From UMGS1781 sp964389545 (GTDB lineage Bacteria > Bacillota > Clostridia > TANB77 > CAG-508): DNA of 50,080 nucleotides. The stretch covers positions 1 through 50,080 of the forward strand of contig CAYMDN010000007.1 in NCBI GenBank assembly GCA_964389545.1. The letters run 5' to 3'. Shown here piece by piece: positions 46,360-50,080 of this stretch (within the stretch, counting starts at the first letter, position 1; each line of letters starts with the position of its first letter). Position numbers and translations under genes: made by a program. The notes under the pieces were generated by a model. The model worked only from the letters and a program-made list of their open reading frames with translations. It had not been told where the DNA came from and did not search any database.

Positions 46360-46520
46360 ATGGCAATTCACAAGGCGAAGACTAATAGTAGAAATAATAA
46401 AACTCTTGTCCAGTCACAGCTCGAGCGTTAAAAGCGTCCCACGCAATGAGGACAAATCTGTTGAAAACAGATAGGTGAAATTCCTGTGTGCGATATAGCT
46501 ATTGCAATCTAATGAATAGT
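46360..46520 (+). ncRNA. Candidate structured RNA upstream of 46547 gene
   Basis: This 160-base stretch is less AT-rich than its surroundings and can fold: TTGTCC (46406-46411) with GGACAA (46450-46455) encloses a smaller stem-rich region, followed by ATCTGTT (46456-46462) with AACAGAT (46466-46472), a short AGG with CCT stem (46473-46485), and TGCGATA (46489-46495) with TATTGCA (46500-46506). It ends about 25 bases before the ribosome site of the next gene. It may be a riboswitch-like leader or an independent small RNA. GGTGAAATTCC recalls a cobalamin-riboswitch segment, but the rest of that fold is absent. Confidence 0.45.
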
Positions 46521-46546
46521 AAAAAAAGAAAATTAGGAGGGACTAA

Positions 46547-46954
46547 ATGAAATTTAATGAGTTGATGTCAGATGTTGAATATAGTATGAAAGAATCGATA
46601 GTATATATTTTATTAGCTTTTAGAAAGATGAAAAAAAACAAAGACAAAACATTAGTAGAGTACATAGAAACTGTTATAGAAATGTTAGAAACAATAGATA
46701 AAAAGAAACTAATTGAAAAAATGGATACTGAATTGATTGCAGATTTTCCATTTCACTATACCTTAAATAGTAAAGAGATTGTATCTTATGCAGTAGTTCT
46801 ATTTGATATATTATTAAAATCAAACAGAGTAATTAACGAAGAAAATATAATTTCAACATTAAAAATTATAATGAAATTATATTCAACGAGAAATGTAAGC
46901 GATAAGGCAAAGGACATTTTGAAAAAATTAAAAGAATCAACTATGCGATTATAA
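46547..46954 (+). CDS. Hypothetical helical protein, 135 aa
   Basis: 135 residues, all-helical, with a VLFDILLKSNRVINEENIIS segment and a lysine-rich end. GGAGGG lies at good spacing before the ATG. It sits between the structured RNA and the excisionase gene, suggesting a role in excision or its control. No family recognised. Confidence 0.6.
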   Translation: MKFNELMSDVEYSMKESIVYILLAFRKMKKNKDKTLVEYIETVIEMLETIDKKKLIEKMDTELIADFPFHYTLNSKEIVSYAVVLFDILLKSNRVINEENIISTLKIIMKLYSTRNVSDKAKDILKKLKESTMRL

Positions 46955-46988
46955 TAAAACTTATAAATCGCATAATTGAAAAAAATAG

Positions 46989-47036
46989 GAGATATTTATA
47001 GTCTATTACTAGACCATAAGTATCTCTTTTACTTTT
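46989..47036 (+). terminator. Terminator before excisionase gene
   Basis: A 16-bp stem with G-T pairs (46989-47004 with 47011-47026, loop ATTACT) is followed by TTTTACTTTT. Confidence 0.75.
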
Positions 47037-47052
47037 GTAAGGAGGTATTCAA

Positions 47053-47250
47053 TTGGACAGTAATCGTGAAGATAAAAAAGTTTATGAGGCAGAAGATATA
47101 CAGAACATATTAAAGCTAGGAAAAAATAAAGTATATAGCTTTTTAGAAGATGTATATTCTAATACTCACTTTTTTAAAGTAATAAAAATAGGAAAATTAT
47201 ACAGAGTTCCTATAAAGTCCTTTGATGAATGGTTAAATGGAAACGAATAG
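47053..47250 (+). CDS. xis-like: Excisionase-like winged helix-turn-helix protein
   Basis: 65 residues from a TTG start preceded by AAGGAGG. KVYEAEDIQNILKLGKNKVY, then IGKLYRVPIKSFDEWLNG, follows the MerR-like excisionase pattern (HTH_17). It is 12 bases upstream of the first integrase, the usual xis-int order. It should steer recombination towards excision. Confidence 0.8.
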   Translation: MDSNREDKKVYEAEDIQNILKLGKNKVYSFLEDVYSNTHFFKVIKIGKLYRVPIKSFDEWLNGNE

Positions 47251-47262
47251 GAGTGAATATCA

Positions 47263-48468
47263 ATGAGTGGAAATAGAAAAAGTGTTGCTTTTTATGAAAG
47301 AGGTTCTTGGTATCATAGAACAAAGGAATTACAAAATGATTATAAGGTTAAATATGGGAAAATAGGTGGGTTTAAAACAAAAGAAGATGCAGAGGAAAGT
47401 TATAAAAATCATAATGAAAAATTCATAAAAGAACTTACTGCAAATCATCTTATGATAGACAAAGAAGTAATGTTATCCGATTATTTGATTTATTGGTTTG
47501 AATATATATTTAAAGAAGAACAAAGCAATAAAAATTATGAAATAGGTGTAGCATATGTTATTTATAATTTTATAGTGCCGTTATTAAAACAAGATGAATG
47601 TAATGTAAATATTAAGTTAAAGCTTACTAGTACAGATTATTTTAATTCTATATTAGAAGAATTATCTAAAATGACCAAATCAGCAGGTAATAAATGTAGA
47701 GAAGTGTTAAGTATTGCAATGAAAGATGCTGTTAGGGATAACTATATATATAATAATCCTATTGAAAATACTAATAGATATCCTAGAGCAAAGCCGAAGA
47801 TAAAGATATTGAGAGAAGATGAACTGAAAAAATTACTTAAAAATTCTAAAAGTAGTAATTGGTACTTGGAAGTTTTATTAGGTTTATTTTGTGGATTAAG
47901 AAAAGGCGAAATTATGGGATTAAAATTTTCTGATTTTGATTTGGACAAGCAAATTATGAGAATTAATAGACAATTAGTTAATGATCCATTTATAGCAGAT
48001 AATCCAGATGCAACACGAGTAAAAGTAGATAAATATGAACTTACAGAAAAGCCACCAAAAAAAGATAGCTATAGAGTATTAAAAGTGCCAAAAGTAATAA
48101 TAAAAGAAGTTAAAAAAAGAAAAAGAAAACAAGAAGAATGCAAAGAAAGGTATAAAGAATTTATTGATTGTGATTATATAAGTTTTCAAGAAAAAACAGG
48201 TTTGCCACATATACCAACTTCTTTCAATGGATTTTTATATAAAATATGTCATAGATTAAATATAACCAATATATCTGTTCACGGTTTAAGACATACATTT
48301 GCTACTATTTTAATTGAACAAGGAGTGCCAATAGTAAAAATATCAGCACTAATGGGACATTCTAACCCACATACTACATTTGAAATATATTGTGATGTAA
48401 TGGAAGAAAAAGAACGAATATTAGAATTTATTAACAATACATTTTCTTTGGAAAAGATGGAGGTATAA
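47263..48468 (+). CDS. int-like: Tyrosine recombinase 1 (integrase)
   Basis: 401 residues. An N-terminal arm-binding domain (AP2-like start, GGFKTKEDAEESY) and a SAM-like core-binding domain precede the catalytic domain: Arg in GLFCGLRKGEIMGL near residue 213, HGLRHTF near 342-348, GHSNP near 366, and Tyr in TTFEIYCDVM near 376. All active-site residues are present. AGGAG lies upstream. It contains no CGG codon, so integration needs no frame change. Confidence 0.92.
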   Translation: MSGNRKSVAFYERGSWYHRTKELQNDYKVKYGKIGGFKTKEDAEESYKNHNEKFIKELTANHLMIDKEVMLSDYLIYWFEYIFKEEQSNKNYEIGVAYVIYNFIVPLLKQDECNVNIKLKLTSTDYFNSILEELSKMTKSAGNKCREVLSIAMKDAVRDNYIYNNPIENTNRYPRAKPKIKILREDELKKLLKNSKSSNWYLEVLLGLFCGLRKGEIMGLKFSDFDLDKQIMRINRQLVNDPFIADNPDATRVKVDKYELTEKPPKKDSYRVLKVPKVIIKEVKKRKRKQEECKERYKEFIDCDYISFQEKTGLPHIPTSFNGFLYKICHRLNITNISVHGLRHTFATILIEQGVPIVKISALMGHSNPHTTFEIYCDVMEEKERILEFINNTFSLEKMEV

Positions 48469-48471
48469 GAA

Positions 48472-49806
48472 ATGGTAACTGAATTAAAACCTATAAGGTA
48501 TATAGATTATAAAATATATAATGTAACACCAATAAAGAATAAGTATGGATTTAGAGTAATTTTAACATTAGAAGATAATACCAAAAGACCAGTACAACAT
48601 TCTGGTTTTTTAAGAAAAGATGAGGCAGAAAAAGAAAGAAATAAAGTAATAGGAAAATTAGAAAATAGAACATATATTGTATATACAAATGTAACAGTTG
48701 AAGAGTATATGAAATATTGGTATGAGTTTGTTATAAAAGATAGATTAAAGTCTGTAGGAAGTATAGATACTTATAAAAATTGTGTTTTCAACCATATCAT
48801 AACTAATATAGGGAATTTAAAACTTATAGATTTAAGAAAAGGACATATAAAAAAATTATACCAACAGATATTTGATTATTCTCCAAGTGTTGCTAGAATA
48901 CTTCAAACAGTTTTAAATACTGCACTAAAAGATGCAGAAATAAAAAAATTTATACCTACTAATGTTGCAAAGGGAGTAAAACTGCCAAGTAAAGAAGATA
49001 AGAAAATAAAAACAAAAGAAGAAAGTTATGATAGTTATCATACTTTAAAGATTGATGAAAGAAAAACATATAAATTAGATGAAATAGTAAAACTCATAAA
49101 AGCAAGTAAAAGTACACCAATATACTTACAGATATTATTTGCAGTTTTGATGGGAATGCGTAAAAGTGAAATAAACGGAGTTAAATATGCAGATATAGAT
49201 TATATACATAGAAAATTATATGTTCAAAGGCAGTTAGGAAGAAAGAAAGGTATAAAAAAAGAAGAAGTAGCATTGAAAACATTTACAAAGCAAGAAGTAC
49301 AATTAAAGTCAAAATCCAGTTACAGAGTATTAGACATACCAGATTTAGTTTTTGAAGAAATATTAGAACAACGAAAGAAATATGAGGAAAGGAGAAGAAG
49401 AAGAAAGAATGATAAAAATAATCCTTTCCAAGATTTAGATTTTATTTGTTGCTCTATTTATGGTAGACCAAGAAGTAGTGGATATGTATTTCAACACTTT
49501 AAAAAATTAAAACAAGATAATAATTTACCAGATTTACCATTTCATAAATTAAGAACAACTTACACAACAATATTAACAAAAAATGATTTTAGTATGAAAG
49601 CAATATCAACATTATTAGGACATTCTTCAACGATGATTACATTTGAAAATTATACAGATAAGAATGAAATAATACAAGATTGTTTAGAAGAACTAGAGCC
49701 TTTCATTGAAAGAGTAATTGAAATAGGACAGAATGAAATTATTGATTGTAGTGATATAGAAACAGATAAAATAATGCAAGAATATTATATGTCATTAGTT
49801 GCATAA
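48472..49806 (+). CDS. int-like: Tyrosine recombinase 2 (integrase)
   Basis: 444 residues, starting 4 bases after the first integrase. Catalytic signatures: Arg in AVLMGMRKSEING near residue 228, FHKLRTTY near 363, GHSS near 383, and Tyr in ITFENYTDK near 394. It differs clearly from integrase 1 in its insertions (for example a basic KKYEERRRRRKNDKN stretch). Two adjacent recombinases may act as a heteromeric pair or serve different att sites. It ends 128 bp before the right direct repeat. Confidence 0.92.
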   Translation: MVTELKPIRYIDYKIYNVTPIKNKYGFRVILTLEDNTKRPVQHSGFLRKDEAEKERNKVIGKLENRTYIVYTNVTVEEYMKYWYEFVIKDRLKSVGSIDTYKNCVFNHIITNIGNLKLIDLRKGHIKKLYQQIFDYSPSVARILQTVLNTALKDAEIKKFIPTNVAKGVKLPSKEDKKIKTKEESYDSYHTLKIDERKTYKLDEIVKLIKASKSTPIYLQILFAVLMGMRKSEINGVKYADIDYIHRKLYVQRQLGRKKGIKKEEVALKTFTKQEVQLKSKSSYRVLDIPDLVFEEILEQRKKYEERRRRRKNDKNNPFQDLDFICCSIYGRPRSSGYVFQHFKKLKQDNNLPDLPFHKLRTTYTTILTKNDFSMKAISTLLGHSSTMITFENYTDKNEIIQDCLEELEPFIERVIEIGQNEIIDCSDIETDKIMQEYYMSLVA

Positions 49807-49813
49807 TTAAAGT

Positions 49814-49846
49814 AATACAAGGTATCAATATACCTTGTATTTTTTA
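49814..49846 (+). terminator. Terminator after integrases
   Basis: A perfect 10-bp stem (49815-49824 with 49831-49840) is followed by T residues. Confidence 0.85.
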
Positions 49847-49914
49847 TTAAAAAATGCTAAAATAATAATATTGAATAAAAGGATATATTTAATTTTAAAT
49901 AGTTTTATTTAATG

Positions 49915-49927
49915 TTATTTAGTTTAA
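49915..49927. repeat. 13-bp repeat shared with left flank
   Basis: TTATTTAGTTTAA also occurs at 57-69. The distance to the 25-bp repeat differs between ends (6 bp here, 53 bp at left), so it is probably an arm-type binding site or chance similarity in AT-rich DNA. Confidence 0.35.
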
Positions 49928-49933
49928 GAAAAT

Positions 49934-49958
49934 AAAGTTTGTGACCGAATTCGTGTAA
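49934..49958. repeat. 25-bp direct repeat, candidate attR
   Basis: Identical to 123-147. It lies just beyond the second integrase and its terminator, the usual place for an attachment site. It defines an element of about 49.8 kb between the two copies. Confidence 0.6.
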
Positions 49959-49991
49959 TAGCAATTTATGTTTACTAAAAAATGAAAAAAA

Positions 49992-50018
49992 GCGAACAAA
50001 TTACACGAATTTGTTCGC
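49992..50018. repeat. Palindrome containing the end-repeat motif
   Basis: A perfect 11-bp inverted repeat, GCGAACAAATT (49992-50002) with AATTTGTTCGC (50008-50018), loop ACACG. The motif TTACACGAATT (50001-50011) spans its centre, and another copy follows at 50023-50033. It may be a regulator or recombinase site, or a terminator-like hairpin. Confidence 0.55.
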
Positions 50019-50065
50019 CTAATTACACGAATTTTTGGTTAATAGTAATCACTTTTTTCGGTCAC

Positions 50066-50080
50066 AAAGGAGGAAATATG
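50066..50080 (+). other. Start of a gene cut by the window end
   Basis: AAAGGAGG at 50066-50073 followed by ATG at 50078-50080 indicates a gene continuing beyond the window, either host DNA past attR or another element gene. GGTCACAAA directly upstream mirrors TTTGTGACC in the 25-bp repeat. Confidence 0.55.

Noticed and set aside
46361..46432. Short ORF within the structured RNA region
   Set aside because: A 23-codon frame from an ATG near 46361 lacks a ribosome site, and the region is better explained by RNA stems.
46456..46490. Cobalamin riboswitch
   Set aside because: GGTGAAATTCC is present, but the B12 box and the remaining conserved blocks are not, and the downstream gene is not a cobalamin gene.
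1..50080. tRNA or rRNA genes, including an element-borne tRNA for CGGN
   Set aside because: I saw no cloverleaf or rRNA signature in the gaps. A decoding tRNA, if it exists, is probably encoded elsewhere in the host; a tRNA scan would settle this.

Overview
The window is a very AT-rich segment of a low-GC Gram-positive bacterium, probably an anaerobic Clostridia or Bacilli relative. The clues are AAGGAGG-type ribosome binding sites with frequent TTG and GTG starts, a class B sortase and its substrate, PrgI, VirB4, VirD4 and VirB6 transfer genes, and heavy AGA arginine usage. It reads as one nearly complete integrative and conjugative element of about 49.8 kb. A 25-bp direct repeat at 123-147 and 49934-49958 flanks it, with two tyrosine recombinases beside the right copy. 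I see no rRNA, tRNA or CRISPR array.

Layout: left end and parAB (123-2067); a secreted protein and a large CnaB adhesin (2242-6249); a 2498-residue methylase-helicase (6544-14043); a cargo and accessory block with XRE, RadC-like, zinc-ribbon, TOPRIM and PcfM-like proteins (14126-18779); a mobilisation block with an oriT candidate, MobC, relaxase, PcfB-like and ArdC-like proteins (18788-22208); a type IV secretion block with VirD4, a pilin-like protein, VirB6, an LPD28-like protein, PrgI, VirB4, sortase and CHAP hydrolase (22409-32305); a small minus-strand gene (32561-32736); an Rhs polymorphic toxin of 3057 residues with a colicin-D-like tip and a candidate immunity gene (33044-43665); a regulatory island with two XRE proteins, a lone receiver domain and a sigma-like protein (43710-46189); a structured RNA candidate, an excisionase and two integrases (46360-49806); and the right end.

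The outstanding observation is a systematic +1 reading-frame change. Eight genes are interrupted at 15 places by a single extra C, always in front of a glycine GGA or GGT codon, so the ribosome meets an in-frame CGG codon. The C positions are 476, 3152, 6138, 9637, 9815, 13104, 18989, 23324, 23817, 24833, 24936, 25195 and 32107 on the plus strand, and 32667 and 32624 on the minus strand. Skipping the C restores a conserved full-length protein every time, usually with a conserved glycine at the join (ParA DPQG, methylase CGVG and GNVPFG, helicase QRNGRG, sortase signal PKTG). I found no in-frame CGG anywhere else in the window, although NNC-GGN in the other phase is common. This looks like programmed CGG-dependent +1 decoding (CGGN read as glycine, or C skipping at an unassigned codon), not random error. 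The sites lie in partition, adhesin, DNA-processing and transfer genes, and none is in the integrases, relaxase, VirB4 or the Rhs toxin. The Rhs tip resembles colicin D, a nuclease of arginine tRNAs, which may or may not be connected.
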